From the NCBI GenBank assembly GCA_020726365.1, contig DYSC01000004.1:1-35509 (forward strand): DNA of 35,509 bases. Reading direction: 5' to 3'. Source of the DNA: Porphyromonas sp. Lineage in GTDB: Bacteria > Bacteroidota > Bacteroidia > Bacteroidales > Paludibacteraceae. Below are positions 1 through 8,602 of the stretch, one piece after another; within the stretch, counting starts at the first letter, position 1, and each line of letters begins with the position of its first letter. Below the pieces are notes generated by a model. That model was not told where the DNA came from and searched no databases. It was given only the letters and a program-made list of their open reading frames with translations. Position numbers and translations under genes: made by a program.

Positions 1-186
1 AAATTTGCATATACCCAAAGGATTGTACAACGAATAACCGGTAAAAGTGAACGTTACGGAAGGACATTGCTTTCTCAAATAAAGCAACATTATCAAAAAC
101 AAGAACATCAATTTGTCAGCATTGAAGAATTCTGCTCATACACGGGACTAAAAGCCGAACATGTACATCCTTTTATTATAGGATAA
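1..186 (+). CDS. C-terminal fragment of a hypothetical protein, truncated by the window edge
   Basis: Frame 1 is open from base 1 to TAA at 184-186 (...KFAYTQRIVQRITGKSERYGRTLLSQIKQHYQKQEHQFVSIEEFCSYTGLKAEHVHPFIIG*). It resembles small helical proteins common in Bacteroidales; family not assigned. Confidence 0.6.
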   Translation, partial: KFAYTQRIVQRITGKSERYGRTLLSQIKQHYQKQEHQFVSIEEFCSYTGLKAEHVHPFIIG

Positions 187-267
187 CAGACTGCTAAAGC
201 ATATCAAAAGTTAGTTATCTTACTATATATTATATCTGAACCACACTAAAAAACAGCCTTCAACCCA

Positions 268-297
268 TTGCCAAAAAAAATAAATTCCGTATCTTTG
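268..297 (+). promoter_or_regulatory. Bacteroidota-type promoter (-33 TTG 268-270, 19 bp, -7 TATCTTTG 290-297)
   Basis: Matches the TTG / TAnnTTTG consensus of Bacteroidota housekeeping promoters; no sense CDS downstream. Confidence 0.6.
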
Positions 298-301
298 ATG
301 T

Positions 302-477
302 ATAAAAATTCACACATTTTTATACCATTTTTTCTCGGTGGAGAACTCGGTGTACATTCAGATTAAACAGGCGTAACACGCTGAAATTCAATGTATAATT
401 GAGAGAATACAAGTTCCTCTCTCCGCTTTTTAAAAACAAAACGCCGTATATTAATCGTATACAGCGTTTTGTTTTTT
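302..477 (+). ncRNA. Candidate intergenic small RNA (~175 nt)
   Basis: Promoter upstream, intrinsic terminator at 3' end, hairpin 301-309/316-324, imperfect rod 336-347/412-425 then 351-358/390-397 and hairpin 371-374/378-381. No convincing ORF. Confidence 0.5.
431..477. terminator. Bidirectional intrinsic terminator
   Basis: AAAAACAAAACGCCGTATA-TTAATCG-TATACAGCGTTTTGTTTTT; one mismatch, T-tracts on both strands. Serves polA (minus) and the candidate sRNA (plus). Confidence 0.8.
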
Positions 478-492
478 ATATTCAGGGACTAA

Positions 493-3348
493 TCAGTGGG
501 CTTCGAGCCAATTTGCTCCTACACCACAGTCGGCAATTAGCGGCACTTTTAGCTTCAACACGTTTTCCATTTCTTCTACAACCACTTTTCGGGATTGTTC
601 TATTTCAGATTGAGGAACTGTAAAGTTTAACTCATCATGTACCTGCATGGTCATTTTGGTTTGGAGATTTTCAGAGGTCAATCGCTTTTGAATATTCACC
701 ATAGCAATTTTTATAATGTCGGCAGCTGAGCCTTGTATTGGAGCATTAATCGCATTTCGTTCGGCAAAACCACGCACCACACTATTCTGCGAATTAATAT
801 CAGCCAAATAGCGTTTACGTCCAAATATTGTTTCTACATAGCCATTTTCTTTAGCGCGCTGAATACATTCGTCCATGTAACGTTTTACATCCGGATAGGT
901 TGCAAAATAGCCATCAATCAACTCTTTAGCTTCGGCACGTGGTATAGTGAGGCGTTCGGAAAGTCCGAAAGTAGAAATACCGTAAATAATACCAAAGTTA
1001 GCTGTTTTGGCTTTTCGACGCATATCCGAAGTAACTTCTTCGACAGGTATTTTATAAATTTTGGCAGCAGTAGCTGTATGAATATCAAGTCCACTGTTAA
1101 AAGCATTTAGCATATTGCTGTCGCCACTTAGGTGCGCCATAATGCGTAGTTCAATTTGCGAATAGTCGGCACTCAGAAAAACGCAGCCCTCTTCGGGAAT
1201 AAAAGCTTTCCGAATTTCCTTACCTTGCGCATCGCGAATAGGGATATTTTGCAAATTGGGATTCGTAGAACTCAACCGACCGGTAGCAGCCACCGTTTGG
1301 TTAAACGAAGTATGCACTTTTCCTGTACGTGGATTAATAAGCTGTGGCAATGCATCAATGTAAGTGCTCAGCAGTTTTTTCAGTCCGCGATAATCAAGAA
1401 TTTTAGCAATAATAGGATGTTTCGAACGAATTTTTTCTAAAATATCTTCGGAAGTTGAATATTGTCCGGTTTTGGTTTTTTTGGCTTTATCATCTAACTT
1501 TAGACGGTCGAACAATATTTCGCCCACCTGTGCTGGCGACGATACATTAAACGAATAGCCCACCATGTCGTGTATTTCTTTTTCTATTGAAATAAGCTCT
1601 GCAGTAAGAATTTCGGAACTTTGGCGCAAAGCCTTACTATCAATGCGAACGCCATTACGTTCCATTACAGAAAGCACTCGTAGCAAAGGCATTTCAATTT
1701 CGTAAAACAAATTTTCTAATCCATTTTCTTTTAATTCTGTTTCTAAAATTTGTTTTAGCTGAAACGTAATATCAGCATCCTCTGCGGCGTAGTTACAAAG
1801 CAAATCTGCATCTACAAAGCGAATATCCATCTGATTTTTACCCTTTCCTCCCACTAATTCTTCGTAATGAATAGTCCGATAGCGCAGGTAAATTTCGGCT
1901 AAATAATCCATTCCGTGACGAAGTTCCGGTTGCACAAGGTAATGCGCAATCATGGTATCAAACAAATTTCCTTTCAGTTCAATACCATATATCGAAAGCA
2001 TCAACAGGTCAAATTTTATATTCTGTCCGATTTTCTCAATATGTTCGCTTTGAAAAAAGGCTTTAAATTCTTTCAAAACATCTTCTGATTCAACCCTTTC
2101 GGTAGGTAAAGCTACATAATATGCTTCACCTTTTGTAAAACAAAACGACATTCCTACCATCTCGGCCGTAAACACATCCACACCGGTAGTTTCGGTATCA
2201 AAACAAACCGATTTTTGCATAAACAATTTCGAAATCAGGTCAGCGCGTTTTACTTTTGTATCAACCAGCTGATAGTTATGCGGTACATTTTTGAGTGTAA
2301 GCAATTCATTATCAGCAACTGGTTCTAAAACTTGAACTTCTTTCGTAACTGATTTTGTAGCCGGTTTTTCTTCAGGCGCATCAAAAGCGCTGAATAGTGA
2401 CATTTGTCCGGCAGGAGATTTGGGTCGTGCAAACTGAATGTTAGTCGAAGGTTCGTCCGGTGGCAATGAAGTGAAAGGTTTAGCACCAAATTTATTCTGC
2501 GTCATGGTACGAAATTCGAGCTCGTCGAATAAAGCTTTCAATTCGGCATCGTTAACAGGTTCAATTTCAAGAGCTTTTTCATTGAATTCAATAGGCACAT
2601 CAATTTTAATGGTAGCCAAAAAGCGTGAAAATTCAATTTGCGCCATGTTATTTTCTACCTTTTCTTTCAAAGCCCCTTTTAATTCGGCGGTTCGGGTGAG
2701 CAAATTGTCGATACTTCCAAATTCTTTTAAAAGCTTCACTGCCGTTTTTTCGCCCACACCAGGACAGCCCTGAATATTATCGGCAGTATCGCCCATAAGC
2801 CCCAATAAATCAATCACTTGTTCGTGACTGTCCAACCCATATTTTGCCTTTATTTCAGCGGGACCCATTATCTCAAAACCGCCTGTATGTTTGGGTCGGT
2901 ACATGTAAATATTATCCGACACCAACTGTCCGTAATCTTTATCGGGCGTAAGCATAAATACGGTAAAGCCTTTTTTTTCTGCCAATTTAGACATCGTACC
3001 TATAACATCATCAGCCTCAAAACCTGCAACTTCCAAAATTGGAATATTATATGCTTTAATGATTTTTTTTATGTAGGGCACAGCTAATTTAATATCTTCG
3101 GGAGTTGATTCGCGTTGTGCTTTATATAAATCGTATGCTTCATGCCTAAAAGTGGGTCCGCTGGGGTCGAAAGCCACTGCAATATGTGTAGGCTTTTCGC
3201 GTTTTAATACGTCTTCGAGCGTATTTACAAAACCGTAAATTGCCGAAGTATTTAAACCTTTGGAGTTAATGCGCGGAGCACGAATAAACGCATAATATGC
3301 TCTATAAATGATAGCATAAGCATCAATTAAAAATAATTTTTTATCCAT
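493..3348 (-). CDS. polA: DNA polymerase I (5'-3' exonuclease, 3'-5' exonuclease and polymerase domains)
   Basis: Full-length 951 aa; LIDAYAIIYRAYYAF N-term, FDTETTGVD/KIGQNIKFDLLML exonuclease motifs, SADYSQIELRIMAHLSGD and MQVHDEL polymerase motifs. Confidence 0.97.
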   Translation of the reverse strand: MDKKLFLIDAYAIIYRAYYAFIRAPRINSKGLNTSAIYGFVNTLEDVLKREKPTHIAVAFDPSGPTFRHEAYDLYKAQRESTPEDIKLAVPYIKKIIKAYNIPILEVAGFEADDVIGTMSKLAEKKGFTVFMLTPDKDYGQLVSDNIYMYRPKHTGGFEIMGPAEIKAKYGLDSHEQVIDLLGLMGDTADNIQGCPGVGEKTAVKLLKEFGSIDNLLTRTAELKGALKEKVENNMAQIEFSRFLATIKIDVPIEFNEKALEIEPVNDAELKALFDELEFRTMTQNKFGAKPFTSLPPDEPSTNIQFARPKSPAGQMSLFSAFDAPEEKPATKSVTKEVQVLEPVADNELLTLKNVPHNYQLVDTKVKRADLISKLFMQKSVCFDTETTGVDVFTAEMVGMSFCFTKGEAYYVALPTERVESEDVLKEFKAFFQSEHIEKIGQNIKFDLLMLSIYGIELKGNLFDTMIAHYLVQPELRHGMDYLAEIYLRYRTIHYEELVGGKGKNQMDIRFVDADLLCNYAAEDADITFQLKQILETELKENGLENLFYEIEMPLLRVLSVMERNGVRIDSKALRQSSEILTAELISIEKEIHDMVGYSFNVSSPAQVGEILFDRLKLDDKAKKTKTGQYSTSEDILEKIRSKHPIIAKILDYRGLKKLLSTYIDALPQLINPRTGKVHTSFNQTVAATGRLSSTNPNLQNIPIRDAQGKEIRKAFIPEEGCVFLSADYSQIELRIMAHLSGDSNMLNAFNSGLDIHTATAAKIYKIPVEEVTSDMRRKAKTANFGIIYGISTFGLSERLTIPRAEAKELIDGYFATYPDVKRYMDECIQRAKENGYVETIFGRKRYLADINSQNSVVRGFAERNAINAPIQGSAADIIKIAMVNIQKRLTSENLQTKMTMQVHDELNFTVPQSEIEQSRKVVVEEMENVLKLKVPLIADCGVGANWLEAH

Positions 3349-4571
3349 TAGATTTCAGTTCGTTTTTTACGTTGAAAATAATTATTGAAAAAATAAAAAG
3401 TAATAATACAAATTGCCCACAAAACGGCAAATACCAACTCACTATTCTGATTTGTAAAATAAGTTATTATCCAAAACAGGAATGTACCAATGGTAACAAA
3501 AATAAATGTAGTTAAGTTGAGATATGCAATTAAATCACCTAATTTTCGTCCCGACTTTGATTTTTCGATAGTTGAAATACAGGGAACCTGAAAAAATCCA
3601 CCCGAAAAAGCAACCCCAAAAACACAAATTGCAAAAAAGAAAAAAGTCAGGTCGAAAAAAGTGATAAAACCCAGAAAGACAATCATACCAGCAATTCCGG
3701 GTAAAATCAGTTTCTGTCCTGTGGTATGTCCGGCAACTTTAGCAGCCGCAAAACAGCCTGTGGCAATAGCTATAGCAGCCACAGCCATAATAATTCCGGT
3801 TTCGGTATTGCTTGCATTAAAATAATCCTTCGAATGTATTACTAAATTCATCTGCAACATGCCGCCAATAAGCCAAAAAACCGACGAACCGATAACCGAA
3901 GCATTCACATCTTTGTAATGTTTGGCAATTTTGTACGATTGTCGTAAAAAAACAAATGGATTATTACTCTGACTTTGCTTTTCTACAGGCATTTCTTCTA
4001 CTTTAATTATAGCTGTAGTCAAATATCCCAAAGCAGCAGTTGCTAAAAAAGCGATGATTAAAACCCATTTATCGGCAAAATCGGAAAGTACAGATGCCAC
4101 TACAGTACCGGCTAATATTCCCAAAAACGCCATTGTTTCGAATACACCGCTCCCGAAAGCCACTTTTTTTTCACCACCAATATCGCGTATTAAACTGTAT
4201 TTTGCCGGCGAATACATGCTACTTTGAATACCCATCAGAAGCACAGCAAAGATAGCAAGGTACACATTTTCGGCAACAAAAGCAATAGAAGCCAATGCCA
4301 TAATTGGAATCTCAATCAGTTTGAAAAAACGAAATATTTTTAGTTTTGATATGCGAACACTAAGATTTCCGGCGTAGGGCGAAAACAAAAGATAGGGAAT
4401 AATCAGAGCTACCGAAACTACTGAAATTAATTGTGAAGAATTTAACCACTCGGGTAATTTCCAACTTAGTGTAAAAAATATAATGCTGTTTTTCAACAAA
4501 TTATCGTTAAAAACTCCCAAAAAATTACTCGAGAATAATGCACTCCAATTTACAGCTCTACGATACGGCAT
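3348..4571 (-). CDS. MFS transporter, LplT-like
   Basis: Multiple TM segments; FNDNLLKNSIIFF and SSMYSPAKYSLIRD motifs resemble LplT/lysophospholipid-transporter-like MFS proteins. Confidence 0.8.
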   Translation of the reverse strand: MPYRRAVNWSALFSSNFLGVFNDNLLKNSIIFFTLSWKLPEWLNSSQLISVVSVALIIPYLLFSPYAGNLSVRISKLKIFRFFKLIEIPIMALASIAFVAENVYLAIFAVLLMGIQSSMYSPAKYSLIRDIGGEKKVAFGSGVFETMAFLGILAGTVVASVLSDFADKWVLIIAFLATAALGYLTTAIIKVEEMPVEKQSQSNNPFVFLRQSYKIAKHYKDVNASVIGSSVFWLIGGMLQMNLVIHSKDYFNASNTETGIIMAVAAIAIATGCFAAAKVAGHTTGQKLILPGIAGMIVFLGFITFFDLTFFFFAICVFGVAFSGGFFQVPCISTIEKSKSGRKLGDLIAYLNLTTFIFVTIGTFLFWIITYFTNQNSELVFAVLWAICIITFYFFNNYFQRKKRTEI

Positions 4572-4594
4572 TGAATTTGTTGATTTGTACGAAA

Positions 4595-4626
4595 CAAAAA
4601 TACTTTTTTTTTTGCTATCTGCAAAA
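4595..4626 (-). promoter_or_regulatory. Promoter of the MFS-polA operon
   Basis: Minus strand TTTTG-N19-TATTTTTG (-7 box = plus 4595-4602), ~24 bp upstream of the MFS ATG. Confidence 0.55.
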
Positions 4627-4732
4627 CTAAACGACGATATAAAATGTTTTAAGTTAAAACCAAATAAAATACAATAGAAAAAGGGAGATAACTTCTATTT
4701 TAATAAATATATGTTAAATTTCAGCGTTAAAC

Positions 4733-4763
4733 TTGTTAATGTTAAGTTTTAAATATATTTTTG
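4733..4763 (+). promoter_or_regulatory. Promoter of rprX/rprY
   Basis: -33 TTG 4733-4735, 20 bp, -7 TATTTTTG 4756-4763. Confidence 0.6.
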
Positions 4764-4771
4764 CACATGGT

Positions 4772-6298
4772 ATGAAACGAACAACAATTTTAATATTAAT
4801 AATTTCGATGATAGCCACTTTTGTGGGTTTGATAATACTACAAGTTCGGTATGTGAGTATTAATGCCGAAATGATTGAGAATCAGTTTAACGAGAGCGTT
4901 GAGCGAAGTCTGTTTCAAACTGCTATTTTGGTTGAAGAAAACGAAGCTCTCGAATACCTTGGTGAAGTACTTGAAAACAAAAGTATTAAATCGAAAGAAA
5001 CGACCAATTTAAGTTTTAATCAAAACGAATTAAGTCATCATATTGACAGCGTTTCGAAGAATCTGAAAATTTCGAATTTAGACAAAAATAAACCACGAAT
5101 CAGGTTAAGCACCCGACATGGAAATGCGACTATAGAAGAAACATCGCGATTTTTGCAGGAAAAGTTCAAGCAAAACTTTTCACGTTCGAAAACAATTTTA
5201 GATCAGGCTGTTTTTCGTTGGCTTAAAGAATCGGAGAGTAAAGATATAAGCGAGCGCGTCAATTTTGTTGAATTGGACAATATTATCGAAAAAGTATTGT
5301 TGAATAATGGTGTAGAGCTGCCGTTTTATTATTCAATTGTTGATAAACAGGGAAATGTAATTTTTAAATGCGTCAAGGAAATACACAATCACACGAATAA
5401 CAACAATGTATATTCACAAAAATTATTTCCTTCGGAGGACTCAAACAGAGCAGCTTTTTTGCAGGTAACATTTCCGACAAAGCAAAACTTTATACTTAAA
5501 TCGCTTAATTTATTGCTGCCATCGGTATTGCTGCTAATATTTATTTTATTCATTTTTACGTATGCTATCATTGTTATTTTTAAACAAAAACAATTGAACA
5601 TTATTAAAAATGATTTTGTAAATAATATGACGCATGAGCTTAAAACTCCAATTTCGAGTATTTCGCTTGCTTCACAAATGCTACAAGACCCAAGCGTGGG
5701 AAAAACACCCGAAACATTGAGCCATATATCGAAGGTAATACGCGACGAAACCAAGCGACTTAGTTTTATGGTCGAGAAAGTTTTGCAAATGGCTATATTC
5801 GAAAAAGATAAATCGATATTAAAAGTGAACGAGAAGCAGATTAATTTGTTAATTAAAGAAATAGTAACAAATTTTTCGCTTCGTGTAACGAGCAAAGGCG
5901 GACAAATAACTTCGAAACTGAATGCTACCAACGATGCTGCTTTAATTGATGAAGTTCATTTTACCAATGTGATTTTCAATTTAATGGATAATGCGCTGAA
6001 ATATTGCGATAAACCGTTGTTATTGACCATAGAAACTTGGAACGAAAAAGAAAATATATTAATTAGTATCGAAGATAATGGTATCGGAATTCAAAAAGAC
6101 GATTTAAAACGCGTTTTTGAAAAATTCTATCGGGTTTCTACCGGAAACCTCCACAATGTTAAGGGATTTGGACTTGGTTTGGCTTACGTTAAAAAAATTG
6201 TAACCGAACACAGGGGCACTATTAAAGTAGAAAGCGAGATAAACATCGGAACTAAATTTACAATCACTATACCAACATTAAAAAACTACGAGTTATGA
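4772..6298 (+). CDS. rprX: Sensor histidine kinase, RprX-like
   Basis: Two TM segments, H-box NNMTHELKTPISS, N/G boxes NLMDNALKYC, IEDNGIGIQ, GFGLGLAYV; overlaps an RprY-like regulator. Start moved from TTG 4733 to ATG 4772 because a promoter occupies the upstream part of the ORF. Confidence 0.85.
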   Translation: MKRTTILILIISMIATFVGLIILQVRYVSINAEMIENQFNESVERSLFQTAILVEENEALEYLGEVLENKSIKSKETTNLSFNQNELSHHIDSVSKNLKISNLDKNKPRIRLSTRHGNATIEETSRFLQEKFKQNFSRSKTILDQAVFRWLKESESKDISERVNFVELDNIIEKVLLNNGVELPFYYSIVDKQGNVIFKCVKEIHNHTNNNNVYSQKLFPSEDSNRAAFLQVTFPTKQNFILKSLNLLLPSVLLLIFILFIFTYAIIVIFKQKQLNIIKNDFVNNMTHELKTPISSISLASQMLQDPSVGKTPETLSHISKVIRDETKRLSFMVEKVLQMAIFEKDKSILKVNEKQINLLIKEIVTNFSLRVTSKGGQITSKLNATNDAALIDEVHFTNVIFNLMDNALKYCDKPLLLTIETWNEKENILISIEDNGIGIQKDDLKRVFEKFYRVSTGNLHNVKGFGLGLAYVKKIVTEHRGTIKVESEINIGTKFTITIPTLKNYEL

Positions 6299-7002
6299 CA
6301 GAAGAAAAAGTTAAAATTTTATTGTGCGAAGATGACGAAAATCTTGGCATGCTTTTAAGAGAATATTTGCAGACAAAAGGTTACGATGCTGATTTGCAAC
6401 CCGATGGAGAAGCAGGTTACAAAGCATTTACACGCAACAAATACGACATGTGCGTATTCGACGTAATGATGCCTAAAAAAGATGGTTTCCAATTGGCAGC
6501 CGACATCCGCGCAGTGAATGCCGATGTTCCAATTATTTTCCTCACCGCTAAATCGCTGAAAGAAGATATTCTACAGGGCTTCAAATTAGGCGCCGACGAT
6601 TATTTGTCGAAACCATTCAGCATGGAAGAATTATTGTATCGTATTGAGTCAATTCTTCGCCGTGTACGTGGCAAAAAAGTAAAAGAAGCCGTTGTTTATA
6701 GCATTGGTAAATTTACATTTGATGCTCAAAAACAAACTTTGGCAATCGACGGAGATTCAAAAAAATTGACCACCAAAGAATCAGAATTACTTAACTTGTT
6801 GGCTGCTAATGCTAACAGCATTTTGGAACGTAATTTTGCACTAAAAACTATTTGGGTGGACGATAATTATTTTAATGCCCGCAGCATGGACGTGTATATC
6901 ACTAAATTGCGCAAATTATTGAAAGACGACGAAAACGTTGCAATTATCAACATTCACGGTAAAGGTTACAAATTGATTACTCCACAGGTAAAAGAAGACT
7001 AA
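6295..7002 (+). CDS. rprY: Response regulator (OmpR/PhoB family), RprY-like
   Basis: KILLCEDDENLGMLLREYLQTKGY receiver, FDVMMPKKDG, LTAKSLKEDILQGFKLGADDYLSKPFSMEEL, C-terminal winged helix; matches remembered Bacteroides RprY. Confidence 0.92.
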   Translation: MTEEKVKILLCEDDENLGMLLREYLQTKGYDADLQPDGEAGYKAFTRNKYDMCVFDVMMPKKDGFQLAADIRAVNADVPIIFLTAKSLKEDILQGFKLGADDYLSKPFSMEELLYRIESILRRVRGKKVKEAVVYSIGKFTFDAQKQTLAIDGDSKKLTTKESELLNLLAANANSILERNFALKTIWVDDNYFNARSMDVYITKLRKLLKDDENVAIINIHGKGYKLITPQVKED

Positions 7003-7025
7003 TCAAACCGATTTGCTAACATCCT

Positions 7026-7067
7026 ATAAGGCTGATTCAAATAAATGAGTCAGCCTTATGGTTTTTT
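7026..7067 (+). terminator. Intrinsic terminator after rprY
   Basis: ATAAGGCTGATTC-aaataaat-GAGTCAGCCTTAT followed by GGTTTTTTG. Confidence 0.8.
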
Positions 7068-7120
7068 GCCCCCAACCACCAAAGGGAAGCTATAACCCCT
7101 AATTAATATTTACAAACAAG

Positions 7121-7981
7121 ATGATAAAAGGTAGCTTACAAAATTCAGGTTTTTTCAATAAAGTAATGCATTTGTTTGCAGTTTTGCTTATTGCAATTTT
7201 CGTAATCACATTACTTACTACTTTGCTCACCGACAGCGATTTGAATAACATCATTAGCGTAAAACGTATGCAATTGATTCAGTCGTTGGTTTTGTTTGTG
7301 GGGGGTCCTTTCCTACTCGCTTTTTTATGGAGCGATAAGCCAGTGATTTACTTACAGTTAAAAACAAAAAGCAAACCTTCGTTGTACGTTTTAGTTGCAA
7401 TTACTATGATTGCAGCCATTCCGTTTATCAATTTACTGACCGAACTTAATCGTCAGATTTCGCTGCCCGAAGCATTAGCACCCATCGAAAATTGGATGAG
7501 AGCCACTGAACTACAGTTGGAAGAAGTTACGCTGAGGATGTTGAATGTTCACGCTGTCAGCGATTTAATTTTCAATTTGTTATTAATAGCTGTACTTGCA
7601 GGTTTGGGCGAAGAACTTTTTTTCAGAGGAATTTTGCAAAAAATATTTAGCGAATGGCGTAATGCTGTTTTAGCAATTTGGTTGGCTGCATTTATTTTTA
7701 GCGCCATCCACTTACAATTCTACGGATTTTTTCCACGCATGCTTCTTGGTGCATTTTTTGGTTATTTGCTGTTTTGGAGTGGAAATTTGTGGTTACCAAT
7801 TTTGGCACATACAATAAACAATGGCATAGCAGTACTTTTTTATTATTTAAAATTTAACGGAGTTCAAATGCCTGATTTGGATATAATTGGAACAGGAAAT
7901 ACACTTTATCTGAGCGCACTGAGTTTTGTAGTTACTGTATTTTGTATTTTAAAAATCAGAAAAGAATCATTTGTGAAATAG
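7121..7981 (+). CDS. CPBP family intramembrane metalloprotease (CAAX-processing-like)
   Basis: GLGEELFFRGILQ, FIFSAIHLQ and AHTINNGIA motifs in a polytopic membrane protein. Confidence 0.92.
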   Translation: MIKGSLQNSGFFNKVMHLFAVLLIAIFVITLLTTLLTDSDLNNIISVKRMQLIQSLVLFVGGPFLLAFLWSDKPVIYLQLKTKSKPSLYVLVAITMIAAIPFINLLTELNRQISLPEALAPIENWMRATELQLEEVTLRMLNVHAVSDLIFNLLLIAVLAGLGEELFFRGILQKIFSEWRNAVLAIWLAAFIFSAIHLQFYGFFPRMLLGAFFGYLLFWSGNLWLPILAHTINNGIAVLFYYLKFNGVQMPDLDIIGTGNTLYLSALSFVVTVFCILKIRKESFVK

Positions 7982-7983
7982 CA

Positions 7984-8538
7984 TTATTTCTTCACTATTT
8001 TTTCATCCCACAAAACCCACATAGCAAACAATATTATATAAAACAGATATTTAAAAATATATTCGTGCAGCAATTCAAACTGATTTGGGTAAGCTCCTAC
8101 AAGTGCTGTAATAGCCGAAATACGCAAAATATTCACCGTATAAACAACCAACAAACCTCCAGTAATATACCAAAACTTTTTCTTTAGATTCCCATTATAA
8201 AAAGCTATCAAACAGATAAATATATATGCCTGTTTCAATCCGGTACACGACCATACAATGCGAACAGCCACGCCATTTTCGTGTCGTAACACATTATTAT
8301 TAAACTCTTGAATTTCGTATCCCCAAAATTGTAAAACACTGGTAGTAGCATTCGCTACATGTGCTGCCATGAAATTAAACGGACCCGAAATATTTAGACC
8401 TAAAAACGTAATAATAGTATCCGTTTCGTCGCCTCGTACAGTAATTTTCCAAAAAAAATGGGCACACACCAACACTACCATGAAGTAAATAACTCCACTG
8501 TATGGTCGCAATTTTTCGGGTAATTTCTCTGCAAACAT
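7984..8538 (-). CDS. Exosortase/archaeosortase family protein
   Basis: Polytopic 184 aa protein with ordered Cys (VWSCTGLKQ), Arg (NILRIS) and His (LLHEYIFKYLFY) catalytic-type motifs. Confidence 0.82.
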   Translation of the reverse strand: MFAEKLPEKLRPYSGVIYFMVVLVCAHFFWKITVRGDETDTIITFLGLNISGPFNFMAAHVANATTSVLQFWGYEIQEFNNNVLRHENGVAVRIVWSCTGLKQAYIFICLIAFYNGNLKKKFWYITGGLLVVYTVNILRISAITALVGAYPNQFELLHEYIFKYLFYIILFAMWVLWDEKIVKK

Positions 8539-8602
8539 TTTAAGAATTTACAATTTTATCATCTACAATTTACCATTTTCAAAACATTATATCTCATCAT
8601 TA

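Noticed and set aside
302-477. Assigning the candidate sRNA as 6S RNA or as a Spot 42 equivalent because of the polA neighbourhood
   Set aside because: No diagnostic sequence recognised; in E. coli spf is also next to polA but nothing here supports homology.
399-623. 74-aa ORF on the plus strand after the promoter at 268-297
   Set aside because: It spans the terminator hairpin and runs antisense into polA; a low-complexity, non-conserved-looking product. The transcript is better explained as noncoding.
733-3087. Several plus-strand ORFs antisense to polA (733-1110, 1156-1440, 2438-2773, 2818-3087)
   Set aside because: Shadow ORFs with no recognisable domains inside a well-conserved coding sequence.
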